Positions 23,695-36,046 of a stretch of 64,000 nucleotides of DNA are shown here, in pieces. Source of the stretch: Lonicera japonica (taxonomy: Eukaryota; Streptophyta; Magnoliopsida; Dipsacales; Caprifoliaceae); the NCBI GenBank assembly GCA_021464415.1, contig CM038465.1, positions 19,995,839-20,059,838 of the forward strand, read 5' to 3'. The first letter of the stretch is position 1. Every line of letters starts with the position of its first letter. The notes beneath the pieces are model-generated. The model saw only the letters and a list, made by a program, of their open reading frames with translations, was not told the DNA's origin and did not search any database. Position numbers and translations under genes: made by a program.

Positions 23695-24311
23695 AAATTT
23701 TTCTATCTTTTAGTTTCTTGTTATTTCAATTTTGTAGTAGATTCTTGAAACCCTAAATCTTTATTGTTGTGAATCTTATTCCAAAAATTTGTGTTAAGGT
23801 TTATAGATTTCAAAAAAAATTTGCGTGAACAGTGATAAACAGTGTGTGAACAGTAATCGCAATGAATAGTGCGGCGAACAGTGATAAGCAGTGCGTGATG
23901 AATAGTGATTTCGCATGAACAGTAATTTTTGAAAAAAAATAACTTTTTTTTCATGAACAATGCTGCATGAATAGTGATTCTTCAAAAAAAGAAGAAGAGA
24001 AAATCGAGATCATTAGAAAACCCTAGTTCTCAAATTCCATTGATTAGGGTTGATTGATTTGAATTGCATTATTGTTGAAAGTCAAGATTTATTATAGAAT
24101 CCTAGAAATTCATATATTATTCTACCATTGGGTTTGATTGTGAATTCTCTGCATTAATTCGATTGTAAGGGTCTCCAAAATTCTTAAGCTTGCATAATCA
24201 TTATTACATCCATATCGTGGGATTTTGATCTTGAGATTTGTTCTTAAGTTTTCAATTGTGTTGGAAAATTCTAGACTCATAGGACACTTGAATTGCGTTA
24301 TCAACTAGGAC
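23695..24311 (+). other. Leader of D with GTGAACAGT repeats
   Basis: Untranslated leader. Between 23822 and 23990 the motif GAACAGT or GAATAGT occurs about ten times at irregular spacing. The following 300 bp are AT-rich and non-coding. Confidence 0.6.
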
Positions 24312-27300
24312 TTGTTACTTTTTTGTTCGTAAAATTCCGTTAGGAGGTTTGGGCCTCCAGAACCCGGTTAATCACGGTGCCGTACGCGACAGCGAGTTCG
24401 AAGTTCATAATTTAAAACTTATATAATATAAATTATCATTTAAAGCCTTATTTTTGAAAATTTTCGGCACGTGGAGTTCGTAAGTTTAATAAATCTAACC
24501 TGTAACTCATAAAAGAAAGTTTAACTAAAAATATAACTCCACACTTTTAAATTCATATATCATAAAGCAATTCCTCCAACAAGGTCCCAACAATTATTTA
24601 AAAAGCTTTACACATTTTATGAATAAACTTGGATATAATGAAGTTACACAAATTTTACAAATCACTATATATATGAACTAAGTCATCTACGGACAACTAT
24701 ATGTAGCCTTAGGTCATCAGAGGTTTCTAATCACGTACTTGTGCCACCCAAGGAAGTACCTGCAAAACTAGTTTGGAAAATGGGAGTGAGCCAAACACGA
24801 GTTTAGTGAGAACTATAAGGTTTTTAGCTAGAAACCACGTTTTAAAACAATGCATCATGATGAAAATAGTTTTGTCTCTATCATGCATATATTTATATAT
24901 ATATATATATATGTACCTTCCATTTCTATAACTCTCTATAGACAAGTATAGATTCACATATATTAATGCAATGTATTCTAAGTGCAGTCCCATTCCCGAA
25001 AAAGTAGTAAAGTACTAATAAGTGAGGTAAAAGTATACTATAAACAAAGTATGTACCACTATGATACAAGTAAACATCGATGAAGATAATCACATATGTC
25101 ATTTAAGTACCGAAAATATTACAATAACAAAGTATTTTCGAGATGAGAGAAATTGTAGTAGTAAAATATATACTCTCACGATATAAGTAAGTCAACATAA
25201 GAAAATATAATCTTAGGACTAATGTAGGCATTAATCTTGTAATTGTCAATCTCATTTCTATCTGTCTCACAACAAACATCTAAGATTTACTCTATTATGT
25301 ATAGCGATCGCGATCTAAGCCCCCAAGGCTGGGTCCCCCCGTGGACCACTTAGGTGTGTAGGGTATGGCGCCTCGCGCGGTCCCCCTTGCTGGACCATAA
25401 AGTATGCCGCTCCCAAAGTGGGGTCCCTCTATGCGGATCAAGGTATGTAGCCAGCCAGGCTAGGTCAACCCCGTGAACCATTAGTGCCTTACAAAACCGG
25501 AAAATCAATTAAAAGTGTTCTCCCAAAAATATACTTATACATAGTACGCACAGATATATATATATATACACATCTCTTTAATTCGTACCCTCGTAATGAC
25601 CCCGCCTACCAAGGGCGCAACTAGTCTCTCCAGATACATAGTGTCTAATCCTTATTCAAACTATATAAACCGTCAATTATGTGTACATAATAGCTAAATA
25701 GATAGATGGATAGATAGCTAGATAGATAGATTGATAGATAGCTAGATAGGTAGATAGATTGATTGATTGATCTCATGATGTATCTAATATACATATGCCA
25801 TTAAAAAGACTAATACCATCGCATGATTATATCCATGCAATACTTGAAAAGCTCTAACGAGTGAGTTAGTCGTCTATTTTAAATAATTTCTTGTCTCATT
25901 TGAATATCATGGACATAATCACTATGGTGTTTAAAAGAGGAATTACGTACCAATTCTCAATTTATCCCCAAGGGTATCATAAAGTTAGAAATATAATAAA
26001 ACTGTTGCTAAAATAGTAGTTCTTCACCAGAGTAATAATATTAGAAAATTAATGGCACGCGTATATTCTCTACATTAAGTAACATAATACATATACACAA
26101 CCCCACCTCACCAACTAAGATTACTCATCCCAAAGCCCCCTTAACAAGTCAATAAAATAAGTAGGGACAATTATATATAGTTTCCAAGTTCGTATAGCAT
26201 AATATGGGTTGCTTCTAGTATAAATCTTAATGCAATCTTAATAGACTACATATGAGTTAGAAATGCCAAAATATTGCATAGTATAACTTGCATCACGCTT
26301 AACATTTCATATCTAGCGCGTATCTACACTTTATTGTCCACAGTCAGCTCATACGCACTTGCGCGCTAGTGACTAGTAACACGGATTTGTGATGAATCAA
26401 CGAAATATAGGATTTTCTTGTAGAATCATGAAATACTAACAATAAAAAATAAAAATCAACCATTATAATCATAAATCATAAACCCAAAACCCATAAATGC
26501 GTAGAAACTCATTTCGTATAGAAAAACTCCAATTTGTATAGAAAAACTCCAATTTGTGGAAAATATGGTGATTGAATGCATCTTAAAATAAGCTACAATG
26601 TTCCCACCTTATATAAGCCGAATATTGAAGGTCTTAAGCCCCGGATCGAGCCGTGTCGCCGCCAACTGCAAAATCCCTAATTTGAGTTCAAAAACCATAA
26701 AAATGGAGGAAATGAGGTAAAGATGGAGATGGGGATAATTTATTGTGTTATAGGAAGCTAGGAACCATGGTAAATCACCCTCACAAGTCCCTCTTTAGCC
26801 TTCCCTTATCTCTCTCTAGCTGCTTTGAAGGAATAAGAGAAAAATGGAGAATAAATGAGAAGGAAGAAAGGGAAGAAGATGATTGTTGAATGGGGAGAGA
26901 AAGGGGTTAAAAACATGCTGGGGTACCTCTAATCGATCAGAGGGCACCTTGGCTGAAGCCCCGCATTTTCTTTAAGAATCGTAATTTTAGCGGCCTATTT
27001 CGACCCCCGAAACGATTTCTATTCGACTCGGCCTTTAAACGAAAGTTATAGAGGGGAATGAGATGAATCCATGGCCTTAAACGGGAACTCATTTGGAGTT
27101 CGTATGAAGAAGTTATGGTCTTCCAAAGTTGGCCAAAAACACACTTCGACAAAAGTTCGATTTTTTGCCGTTAGCCGCCAAATTCAACCGCGGCTTCCCG
27201 AAATGAGTTCTAACCATGCATGCATACTTAATATCATTAAAATAACATATTATAAGTATTGACTCAACCAGAGAGATCCCGAAATAAAAATTGACTCCTC

Positions 27301-27369
27301 AAACGGAGGTTCGGCCTTAAACAAGCTAAGGAGGAGGATTGGCTCGAAAATGAAATACGGAGTGTTACA
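24312..27369 (-). repeat. 3' LTR of Tekay/Del-like element T (copy T1)
   Basis: About 3 kb, minus orientation, starting (inverted) TGTAACACTCCGTATTTC at 27369. It is preceded on that strand by a purine tract. The left end is approximate. It contains a GC-rich hairpin island (25300-25490), TA and GATA microsatellites (24896-24912, 25690-25770) and a conserved end (GTCGCGTACGGCACCGTG inverted, about 24375). It matches 44638-46485 plus 50343-51064 over nearly its whole length. Confidence 0.75.
25690..25770. repeat. GATA/GATT microsatellite
   Basis: Repeated TAGA, GATA and GATT tetranucleotides inside the T1 LTR. The matching site in the partner LTR is 45653-45712. Confidence 0.8.
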
Positions 27370-27384
27370 ATCTCCCCTCCTTAA
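27370..27384 (-). promoter_or_regulatory. Polypurine tract of element T
   Basis: On the minus strand TTAAGGAGGGGAGAT directly abuts the LTR start TGTAACA. It follows GTTTCGAGGACGAAACC, a sequence common at the 3' end of Tekay/Del internal regions. Confidence 0.75.
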
Positions 27385-27764
27385 GAGGTTTCGTCCTCGA
27401 AACTTAAACAACGATGGGTAAGATACAAAACAACACTCCCAATAGTGTCAATATCCTCTCCTCAAGTGGGCACTAACAACTTCAGAGTGTAATATTTCAA
27501 CTATGAACGTTTGAGTTGCCACTGTTATGAGAGAATGAATGAATAATGGATTCTAGGGCATATAAATCCTTCCATCGATGGTCGATCCGAACAAGAGATG
27601 GAGAAAATGATTCTAAACACGTTTTCCCATTACTAGGATGCTAAAGAATATTGAGCAATAAGGCTACGGGTATACAAGATCAGGTCGATCCACCGATGAC
27701 ATGCATCCACAGTTAAATACGAAAGAATTCTCGAAGTCATACTTCACACAATACGATACTTACT
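27385..27764 (-). other. Remnant of T internal region
   Basis: Non-coding 3' part of element T's interior, between its purine tract and the CRM-like solo LTR. It ends in TTACT, the target site of that LTR. Confidence 0.5.
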
Positions 27765-28515
27765 TGATGAGCCCAAGGATAGCACTGGAGCTGGATCATG
27801 GAGTGAAGACTATGCAGATCCCATCCGGGTTCCAAGTGGTCCGATCACCCGAGCTAGAGCAAGGAAGATGAAGGAAGCACTCATGAGCATGGTCCACGAG
27901 CTGATGAATAAAGCTGACGCTTGGAGAAGCATTCAAGGAGATGAAGAGCACGAATGGAAAATAATGCTTAGCCAAGAAGAATTGGAACCACACGTCTGAA
28001 TTATTTCATGGCGTTTTATTATTATTATTATTATTATTATTTTTATTTTGCATTGTTGAAGCCCATGGATTGAGGATAATTATTAGATTAGAGTTGGGCC
28101 TGCTAAGTGTGTTTTGGGCTTGTTCTAGACTATTCTTTATTTTCGAAGTGGGCTTCGCCCGTTTGTGTTATTTTTCGTTTTAGGGTTGTTTTCCTCCTAT
28201 TTAAAGGAGTTAACGCTTTTGTTTAAGGAGATTGATTATTACAAATTTGAGTGTTTCGCTCCTTTAAGTTCTTAAGAACTTGTTGAACAGTTTGAATTAA
28301 TTTTAATTCGTATTGTTCTTGACTTATCAATCAATTCTCCATCAATTGATTGTGGCGTCATTCGACTTATACCAAGGTTCGATTCTTGTTATCAAGGGTT
28401 GGGTTGAGGTCTCCGCCCTCCATCTATCGACGTTTTCCAAGGTTCGACTCTTGTTATCAAGGGTTGGGTTGAGGATCCATCAAACTGGTAGAAAAGACGA
28501 TCCGAGTTCGCATCA
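27765..28515 (+). repeat. CRM-like LTR in solo context, TSD TTACT
   Basis: 751 bp, TGATGAGCCC...GTTCGCATCA, flanked on both sides by TTACT (27760-27764 and 28516-28520). That is the signature of a solo LTR. It includes the last 78 codons of the gag-pol ORF, an ATT microsatellite at 28017-28041 and TATTTAAAGGAG near 28198. No primer site follows it. Confidence 0.85.
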
Positions 28516-29159
28516 TTACTTCTTAAGGCTAATTAAAGATGAGGTTGCCCAGTCCTTTAGACAGATGGAGGGTTTTTCGAAAACCAATAATAACATCAAT
28601 CTTTTTTGAAGATCACCCACTCGCAATTTCGAACACGTAATCATTCGTAGATAGAGTTTGAACCAACTCTGGCGCAACTTGACATGTGTAGTACCATCCT
28701 ATACAAGTATGCATCAATAATCGTGATGTGGGAGGAATGTGGTTTGCACTGTACAATTCTTATGGAACACCGTTAATAATACGCAACATTACCAAGAAAA
28801 GTAGTTACACCTATTTCCCATATAGAGGAGAGTATTATCAAATCCCATGCACTTACAGTCCACTTATCTGTCGTTGTTCTTTATACATCTAAGTCATGCT
28901 TTTGGAATTAAGTTACTACATGTGACTCAACCAACGAGGAGGAAAAAGGAACTCAGATTCTTACCCTTGGTCTGCTATAATTATTTACTTATCAAAAACT
29001 AAGATTTGGAAAACTCATTTTGAATCCAATCTAAGTAGATAACATCTGGAATTACGAACTGTCAAATGGGAAACATACCTAACAAAAAAAATCATAGGGA
29101 AATTAAGTTCACCCTATGCTGTCAAACACCAACTCCCCTCCTTAGAAGGTTGGCTAACA
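28516..29159. repeat. Flank copy 1, duplicated after both LTRs
   Basis: About 640 bp that recurs at 34946-35588 after the second LTR, with about 15 differences by eye. It probably belongs to element T. It ends at GGCTAACAAA in both places. Confidence 0.8.
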
Positions 29160-29575
29160 AAATTTACCGGAATTCACAACTATTTCTTTTTGGACTTGGG
29201 TTCTATTGGGTCCAAGGATTCCGAAAATCACTTTACCTGAAGACCAATTTTCGCACCTATTTTTCGTCCTTTTCGCCTCTTATCGTGTCCATATTTATTG
29301 GGATTCTTGTTTCTTATCGATATACTTGTTCCTTGAGCCTTTGGTATTGTGGAATACGTCCACCCTGATTGTTGGGTGTGCGATTGATTGTTGAGTACGT
29401 GCGGTAAATTCAGACTATTCAACTTGTTTGTCAAAGTTCCAAAGGTGCATCAGCGAGGTTACCAATATTAACAAATCATCAAGAGTGACATTATTCTTGA
29501 GCGAAACACGTGAGGGAGAGTGCAGTGAGGAAATCTATATTCTTTATTTGTGCTAACCTCTGTTTTGCAGCAATT
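29160..29575 (+). other. Truncated leader of the CRM-like element
   Basis: Untranslated leader homologous to the minus-strand relative's leader (40563-40950). It is joined to the flank copy at a microhomology (ACAAA). The part with LTR and primer site is absent. GTTTTGCAG just before the ATG looks like a splice acceptor. Confidence 0.6.
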
Positions 29576-32500
29576 ATGTCCAGTGGTAATGAAGGGGATT
29601 ACCCTAGCTTCGATCCGAAATTGTACCAGGAAGCGATGACGATTGGCTTACGAAAAATGCTAAGAGAAGAGTTGGGTAGCTTCAAGGAGCAAGTAGAAGA
29701 GATGAGCAGTGAGATGAAGCGAATGCGGGTAAAGGTTGATAGAGTTGAGAGCTCCCAACTTGAGCAACCTGGCCAATTACATAGTGCTCAAAGAAGTGGA
29801 AGGCCGCAGCCTAGAGATAGGAGGGCTGAGTACAATTCTGATAACTATTACCGGGATGGCCAAAACGATGGGGCTAGCGATGTTGATTCGGTAATCGCTA
29901 ACAGACGGAACGGTAGACGATTTAATGGGAGACTTAATCAGGAGGATGATAGCATGAATGGGATCAAAATGAAGATTCCATCCTTCCAAGGCAAGAACGA
30001 CCCCGAGGCCTATCTTGAGTGGGTCAAGAAAGTAGAATTGGTGTTTGCTTGCCATAACTACTCCGAATCAAAGAAAGTAAAATTGGCGGCTATCGAATTT
30101 TCCGATTATGCACTTGTTTGGTGGGATCGCTTGATGACAGAGCGAAGGCGTAGTGATGAAGGTCCAGTTGCGACTTGGGATGAGATGAAGCGGTTGATGA
30201 AGAAGCGGTTTGTACCCGACCACTATTATCGGGACTTGTACCAAAAATTGCAGGGGCTTACGCAAGGAAACCGTAGTGTTGACGAATACTACAAAGAAAT
30301 GGAAGTGGCCATGATTTGGGCCAGGATTGATGAGGATAGAGAGCAAACCATGGCGCGGTTCTTGAGTGGGTTGAATCGAGAAATTGCTAATGTGGTTGAA
30401 TTGCAACCGTATGTCGAGATTGAAGATTTGGTTCACACGGCAATTAAAATAGAGAGACAGCTCAAGAGGAGGGCTAGTAATACCAAGCCAAGCCAAAGTT
30501 CCTACTCATCCCCATGGAAACCAAGCCCGTGGAAAAAGGATGACAAGGCAGCCATTCCAAAGACGAAGGTTGATTCGAAGCCGGAAGCTAGTAGCGGAAG
30601 CCAAGCTAAGGCAGCCCCTAACACCACCAGTGCTCCTACTACCCGAAATCGGGATATCATCTGTTGGAAGTGTCAAGGGAGAGGCCACATTGCCACTCAA
30701 TGTCCGAACAAACGAGTAATGATTCTTCTAGATAATGGGGGATATGAGACGGACGAAGAAGGCGCTGAAGCCATGCCACCTTTAGAGGACATCGAAGAAG
30801 AGGAGGATCCCATCCAGGGCGAGTTGCTAGTAGCAAGGAGAGCCCTTAATGTGCAAGCAAGGGATGATGACGAGCAGCGTGAAAATATCTTCCACACGCG
30901 ATGCCTAGTGCAAGGCAAAGTGTGTAGCTTGGTGATAGACGGTGGTAGTTGCACAAACGTAGCTAGCACAACGATGGTGGAAAAGCTAGCATTGTTGACA
31001 ACAAAGCACCCTACACCGTACAAGCTTCAATGGCTAAATGATAGCGGGGAAGTGAGGGTGGACAAGCGAGTGTTGGTCTCCTTTCGCATTGGGAAGTATG
31101 AAGATCAAGTACTTTATGATGTGGTTCCCATGCAAGCCGGCCATATACTTTTGGGTCGACCCTGGCAGTATGATAGAAGGGTTAAACACGACGGCTTCAC
31201 CAATAAATACTCCTTTGAGATGAACAAAAGAACCGTCATTCTTACACCTTTACCACCACGGCAAGCCTATGCCGACCAGTTGAAGTTGCAAAATGAGGAA
31301 GAGCAAAGGAGAGCTGAGAAGAAAAAGAGAGAGAATGGTGAGGAAAAGAAAGAGAGTGAGGGAAAAAGGAAGGAAGTTGAGAAAAAAGAGGGTAGAGTGG
31401 AAAAACCAGTGATTGCAATTGAGAGCAAGTTTGAGAGGAGGCAAAAGAATTTTTATGCGAGGGCTAGTGAAGTGAAAAGAGCGATGCATTGTAATCAACT
31501 TCTTGTACTTGTGTACAAAGAAGCGCTTTTGAATACTAACGAGCTAAATTCTTCTTTGCCTAGTGTTATTATCTCTTTGTTGCAGGATTTTGGAGACGTC
31601 CTTCCGGAGGACATACCAAGTGGTCTACCACCCATCCGAGGGATAGAGCACCAAATTGATTTTGTACCCGGAGCATCCATTCCAAACCGACCAGCCTATA
31701 GGAGTAACCCGGAGGAAACGAAGGAGCTTCAAAGGCAGGTGATGGAGCTGTTGGAGAAAGGGTACGTGAGGGAGAGTATGAGCCCATGCGCGGTGCCGGT
31801 TTTGCTAGTACCAAAGAAGGATGGAACGTGGAGAATGTGCGTGGACTGCCGAGCCATAAATAATATCACGGTAAAGTATCGCCACCCCATTCCACGTTTA
31901 GATGATATGCTTGATGAGTTGCATGGGTCTAGTGTATTCTCTAAAATTGATCTGAAAAGTGGATACCATCAAATTAGAATGAAAGAAGGCGATGAATGGA
32001 AAACTGCTTTTAAAACTAAATATGGTTTATATGAATGGTTAGTTATGCCTTTTGGTTTGACTAATGCACCTAGTACTTTCATGAGATTAATGAACCATGT
32101 TTTGAGATCATTCATTGGCAGATTTGTTGTGGTGTATTTTGATGATATCCTAATCTATAGCAAGAGTCTAGATGATCATGTTCTGCATTTAAAATTCGTT
32201 TTAGATGTCTTGCGTAGGGAGAAGTTATATGCTAACCTGAAAAAGTGCACCTTTTGCACGGATAGGCTTGTATTTCTTGGTTTTGTTGTGAGTGCACAAG
32301 GGATTCAGGTTGATGAAGAAAAAGTGAAAGCAATTCAAGAATGGCAAAGCCCTACAAGTGTTGGGCAAGTGCGGAGCTTCCATGGACTTGCTAGTTTCTA
32401 CCGGCGGTTTGTGAAGGACTTTAGTACGATTGCGGCGCCATTGACTGAAGTAATCAAAAAGAATGTGGGATTCAAATGGGGAGAGGAGCAAGAGAAGGCA

Positions 32501-34426
32501 TTCGAACTACTAAAAAGCAAGCTAAGTAACGCCCCCTTGTTATCCTTACCTAACTTTTCAAAAACCTTTGAAATCGAATGCGATGCTTCAGGAAATGGAA
32601 TTGGTGCTGTTCTTATGCAGGAAGGAAGGCCAATAGCATACTTTAGTGAGAAGCTAGGTGGGGCGACCTTAAATTACCCTACCTATGACAAGGAGTTTTA
32701 TGCATTGGTGAGAGCGTTGGATACATGGCAGCACTATCTCTGGCCGAAGGAGTTCGTGATTCACACGGATCATGAATCGTTGAAGCACTTGAAGGGACAA
32801 CAAAAGCTAAACAAGCGCCATGCCAAGTGGGTTGAGTTCATAGAAACTTTTCCATATGTTATCAAGTACAAGCAAGGTAAAGAGAATGTTGTAGCGGATG
32901 CTTTATCGCGCAGGTATGCCTTAATTGCTACTTTAGATGCTAAGTTGCTTGGATTTGAATACATTAAGGATTTGTACTGTGAAGACGCTGATTTTAGAGA
33001 TATATTCAATGCATGTGAAAAATTGGCGTTTGATAAGTACTTTAGGCATGATGGGTTCTTAATGCGTGAAAATAAACTTTGTGTGCCTAAGTGTTCATTG
33101 CGCGAGTTGCTTGTGAAAGAAGCGCATGGTGGGAGTCTAATGGGACATTTTGGTGTAACTAAAACTTTAGGGGTATTGCAAGAACACTTCTTTTGGCCTC
33201 ACATGAAAAAGGATGTTCAAAGAACTTGTGAGAGATGTGTTACTTGTAAGAAAGCAAAGTCTAAGTTAAACCCTCATGGTTTATATACTCCATTGCCCAT
33301 TCCTAGTGACCCTTGGGTTGATATTTCTATGGATTTTGTGTTGGGTTTGCCTAGGACTAAATATGGGAATGATTCTGTTTTCGTGGTGGTTGATAGATTT
33401 TCTAAAATGGCTCACTTCATTGCGTGTCATAAAACTGATGATGCACCACGAATTGCTAATCTGTTCTTCAAAGAGATTGTGCGATTGCATGGCATGCCTA
33501 GAACCATTGTTTCTGATAGGGATGCAAAGTTTCTAAGTTACTTTTGGAAGACTTTGTGGGGAAAATTGGGCACTAAATTGTTGTTTTTTACTACTTGTCA
33601 CCCACAGACTGATGGTCAAACAGAGGTAGTAAATAGAACTTTATCCACTTTGTTGCGTGCCATAATTAAGAAGAACTTGAAAGAGTGGGAAGAATGTTTG
33701 CCTCATGTTGAGTTTGCATATAATCGATCTGTTCATTCTGCATCTAAGTTTTCTCCTTTTGAAATTGTATATGGTTTTAATCCGCTGGCTCCTTTGGATT
33801 TATTACCATTACCTGTTGAGCATGCTAACCTAGATGGCAGGAAAAAGGCTGAATTTGTTAGACAGATCCATGCGAAGGCGAGGCAAAATATCGAGCGAAG
33901 GACTGAACAGTATGTGCAACAAGCGAACAAAGGACGGAAGAAGGTGGTTTTCGAACCAGGGGATTGGGTTTGGTTGCACTTGAGGAAGGAACGCTTTCCT
34001 GTTCAAAGGCGTTCTAAGCTGTTACCGAGAGGAGATGGACCATTTCAAGTAGTGCACAGAATCAATGACAATGCCTACAAACTTGATTTGCCAGGTGAGT
34101 ATAATGTGAGTGCTACATTTAATGTTGCTGATCTAAGTCCGTTTAGTGCAGGTGACGAATTGAGGACAATTCCTTTTCAAGAGGAGGGGAATGATGAGCC
34201 CAAGGATAGCACTGGAGCTGGATCATGGAGTGAAGACTATGCAGATCCCATCCGGGTTCCAAGTGGTCCAATCACCCGAGCTAGAGCAAGGAAGATGAAG
34301 GAAGCACTCATGAGCATGGTCCACGAGCTGATGAATAAAGCTGACGCTTGGAGAAGCATTCAAGGAGATGAAGAGCACGAATGGAAAATAATGCTTAGCC
34401 AAGAAGAATTGGAACCACACGTCTGA
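29576..34426 (+). CDS. Ty3/gypsy gag-pol polyprotein, CRM-like, intact
   Basis: 1616 aa from the ATG in CAATTATGTCC; an upstream GTG extension to 29510 is leader. The order is gag with a coiled region (30-70) and the gag core (WWDRL at about 180), CCHC zinc knuckle [14 protein letters not shown] (362), protease [12 protein letters not shown] (455), and reverse transcriptase with [11 protein letters not shown] (854). RNase H ([16 protein letters not shown], 997), the integrase zinc finger (ending [11 protein letters not shown], 1220) and the integrase core with [14 protein letters not shown] and [11 protein letters not shown] follow. The tail ([42 protein letters not shown]) has no canonical chromodomain. 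The last 78 residues are encoded inside the 3' LTR, a known trait of CRM chromoviruses. All catalytic residues I can check are present and there are no stops. It lacks an adjacent 5' LTR and primer site, so it may be translated but could not start reverse transcription in cis. Confidence 0.92.
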   Translation: MSSGNEGDYPSFDPKLYQEAMTIGLRKMLREELGSFKEQVEEMSSEMKRMRVKVDRVESSQLEQPGQLHSAQRSGRPQPRDRRAEYNSDNYYRDGQNDGASDVDSVIANRRNGRRFNGRLNQEDDSMNGIKMKIPSFQGKNDPEAYLEWVKKVELVFACHNYSESKKVKLAAIEFSDYALVWWDRLMTERRRSDEGPVATWDEMKRLMKKRFVPDHYYRDLYQKLQGLTQGNRSVDEYYKEMEVAMIWARIDEDREQTMARFLSGLNREIANVVELQPYVEIEDLVHTAIKIERQLKRRASNTKPSQSSYSSPWKPSPWKKDDKAAIPKTKVDSKPEASSGSQAKAAPNTTSAPTTRNRDIICWKCQGRGHIATQCPNKRVMILLDNGGYETDEEGAEAMPPLEDIEEEEDPIQGELLVARRALNVQARDDDEQRENIFHTRCLVQGKVCSLVIDGGSCTNVASTTMVEKLALLTTKHPTPYKLQWLNDSGEVRVDKRVLVSFRIGKYEDQVLYDVVPMQAGHILLGRPWQYDRRVKHDGFTNKYSFEMNKRTVILTPLPPRQAYADQLKLQNEEEQRRAEKKKRENGEEKKESEGKRKEVEKKEGRVEKPVIAIESKFERRQKNFYARASEVKRAMHCNQLLVLVYKEALLNTNELNSSLPSVIISLLQDFGDVLPEDIPSGLPPIRGIEHQIDFVPGASIPNRPAYRSNPEETKELQRQVMELLEKGYVRESMSPCAVPVLLVPKKDGTWRMCVDCRAINNITVKYRHPIPRLDDMLDELHGSSVFSKIDLKSGYHQIRMKEGDEWKTAFKTKYGLYEWLVMPFGLTNAPSTFMRLMNHVLRSFIGRFVVVYFDDILIYSKSLDDHVLHLKFVLDVLRREKLYANLKKCTFCTDRLVFLGFVVSAQGIQVDEEKVKAIQEWQSPTSVGQVRSFHGLASFYRRFVKDFSTIAAPLTEVIKKNVGFKWGEEQEKAFELLKSKLSNAPLLSLPNFSKTFEIECDASGNGIGAVLMQEGRPIAYFSEKLGGATLNYPTYDKEFYALVRALDTWQHYLWPKEFVIHTDHESLKHLKGQQKLNKRHAKWVEFIETFPYVIKYKQGKENVVADALSRRYALIATLDAKLLGFEYIKDLYCEDADFRDIFNACEKLAFDKYFRHDGFLMRENKLCVPKCSLRELLVKEAHGGSLMGHFGVTKTLGVLQEHFFWPHMKKDVQRTCERCVTCKKAKSKLNPHGLYTPLPIPSDPWVDISMDFVLGLPRTKYGNDSVFVVVDRFSKMAHFIACHKTDDAPRIANLFFKEIVRLHGMPRTIVSDRDAKFLSYFWKTLWGKLGTKLLFFTTCHPQTDGQTEVVNRTLSTLLRAIIKKNLKEWEECLPHVEFAYNRSVHSASKFSPFEIVYGFNPLAPLDLLPLPVEHANLDGRKKAEFVRQIHAKARQNIERRTEQYVQQANKGRKKVVFEPGDWVWLHLRKERFPVQRRSKLLPRGDGPFQVVHRINDNAYKLDLPGEYNVSATFNVADLSPFSAGDELRTIPFQEEGNDEPKDSTGAGSWSEDYADPIRVPSGPITRARARKMKEALMSMVHELMNKADAWRSIQGDEEHEWKIMLSQEELEPHV

Positions 34427-34440
34427 ATTATTTCATGGCG

Positions 34441-34471
<31 letters not shown>

Positions 34472-34945
34472 TTTATTTTGCATTGTTGAAGCCCATGGAT
34501 TGAGGATAATTATTAGATTAGAGTTGGGCCTGCTAAGTGTGTTTTGGGCTTGTTCTAGACTATTCTTTATTTTCGAAGTGGGCTTCGCCCGTTTGTGTTA
34601 TTTTTCGTTTTAGGGTTGTTTTCCTCCTATTTAAAGGAGTTAACGCTTTTGTTTAAGGAGATTGATTATTACGAATTTGAGTGTTTCGCTCCTTTAAGTT
34701 CTTAAGAACTTGTTGAACAGTTTGAATTAATTTTAATTCGTATTGTTCTTGACTTATCAATCAATTCTCCATCAATTGATTGTGGCGTCATTCGACTTAT
34801 ACCAAGGTTCGATTCTTGTTATCAAGGGTTGGGTTGAGGTCTCCGCCCTCCATCTATCGACGTTTTCCAAGGTTCGACTCTTGTTATCAAGGGTTGGGTT
34901 GAGGATCCATCAAACTGGTAGAAAAGACGATCCGAGTTCGCATCA
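34192..34945 (+). repeat. 3' LTR of the CRM-like element
   Basis: 754 bp. It starts TGATGAGCCC directly after the purine tract CAAGAGGAGGGGAA (34178-34191, itself coding for FQEEGN) and ends GTTCGCATCA, followed by TTACT. By eye it differs from 27765-28515 at about two bases plus one ATT unit. Confidence 0.88.
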
Positions 34946-35588
34946 TTACTTCTTAAGGCTAATTAAAGATGAGGTTGGCCAGTCCTTTAGACAGATGGAT
35001 GGTTTTTCGAAAACCCATAATAACATCAATCTTTTTTGAAGATCACCCACTTGCAATTTCGAACACGTAATCATTCGTAGATAGAGTTTGAACCAACTCT
35101 GGCGCAACTTAACATGTGTAGTACCATCCTATACAAGTATGCGTCAATAATCGTGATGTGGGAGGAATGTGGTTTGCACTGTACAATTCTTATGGAACAC
35201 CGTTAATAATACGCAACATTACCAAGAAAAGTAGTTACACCTATTTCCCATATAGAGGAGGGTATTATCAAATCCCACGCACTTACAGTCAACTTATCTG
35301 TCGTTGTTCTTTATACATATAAGTCATGCTTTCGAAATTAAGTTACTACATGTGACTCAACCACCGAGGAAGAAAAAGGAACTCAGATTCTTACCCTCGG
35401 TCTGCTATAATTTACTTATCAAAAACTAAGATTTGGAAAACTCATTTTGAATCCAATCTAAGTAGATAACATCTGGAATTACGAACTGTCAAATGGGAAA
35501 CATACCTAACAAAAAAAATCATAGGGAAATTAAGTTCACCCTATGCTGTCAAACACCAACTCCCCTCCTTAGAAGGTTGGCTAACAAA
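34946..35588. repeat. Flank copy 2
   Basis: Second copy of the 640-bp flank, starting TTACT and ending GGCTAACAAA, where the minus-strand LTR begins. Confidence 0.8.
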
Positions 35589-36046
35589 TGAATTAATAAT
35601 GGCTTGGGATTTTCAGAGCACCACCTTGGTCTCCAAACTCGACTCAAAGAAAGTCGGAGGGTTTCACTTGAAACAATAGCTTACTCTTCACTTTATTTTC
35701 CACATAATTTGGGCCCAAACAAAGTTAAACATAAATTAAACTTAAAATAAACAAGCCTAGCCCAGCCCATTTATCTAATTGGGCTGCTATTTAGACTTTA
35801 ATCTCTTGGGATGCTATTTAGACATCTTCAATTGGGCCTTTAAGCAATGTCTTCCATTCTTGAGCCCGTTCCCCTTCAACGCTCCTCCGTGCTGCAACTT
35901 TGCTCATCATCTTTTGGACCATGGTCATAAGTGCCTCTTTGATATTCTTGGCTCTAACTCGAGTAATTGGGCCACTTGGAATCCAGATGGGATCGGCATA
36001 GCCTTCACTCCATGATCCAGCGTCAGTGCTATCCTTGGCCTCATCA
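35589..36046 (-). repeat. 3' LTR of minus-strand CRM-like element
   Basis: 458 bp, inverted TGATGAGGCC...TTAATTCA, placed directly after the purine tract at 36047-36060. It includes the last codons of the ORF. A matching 5' LTR was not found on the right side. Confidence 0.65.

Noticed and set aside
25690..25770. GATA repeats as a functional array or CRISPR-like structure
   Set aside because: Simple microsatellite in a plant LTR. No CRISPR array or bacterial gene occurs in this eukaryotic window.
27765..29159. A 1395-bp direct repeat (27765-29159 and 34192-35586) read as one long LTR
   Set aside because: It starts TG and ends CA, but TTACT occurs before the left LTR and again at 28516 and 34946, and the related LTRs end at the same TTCGCATCA-like point. 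The true LTR is about 750 bp and the rest is duplicated flank.
29510..29575. Upstream GTG extension of the gag-pol frame
   Set aside because: The stretch is homologous to the untranslated leader of the minus relative, whose ORF starts at the equivalent ATG.
29777..33930. Several long minus-strand frames inside the gag-pol region
   Set aside because: They are antisense shadows of the intact polyprotein, without motifs.
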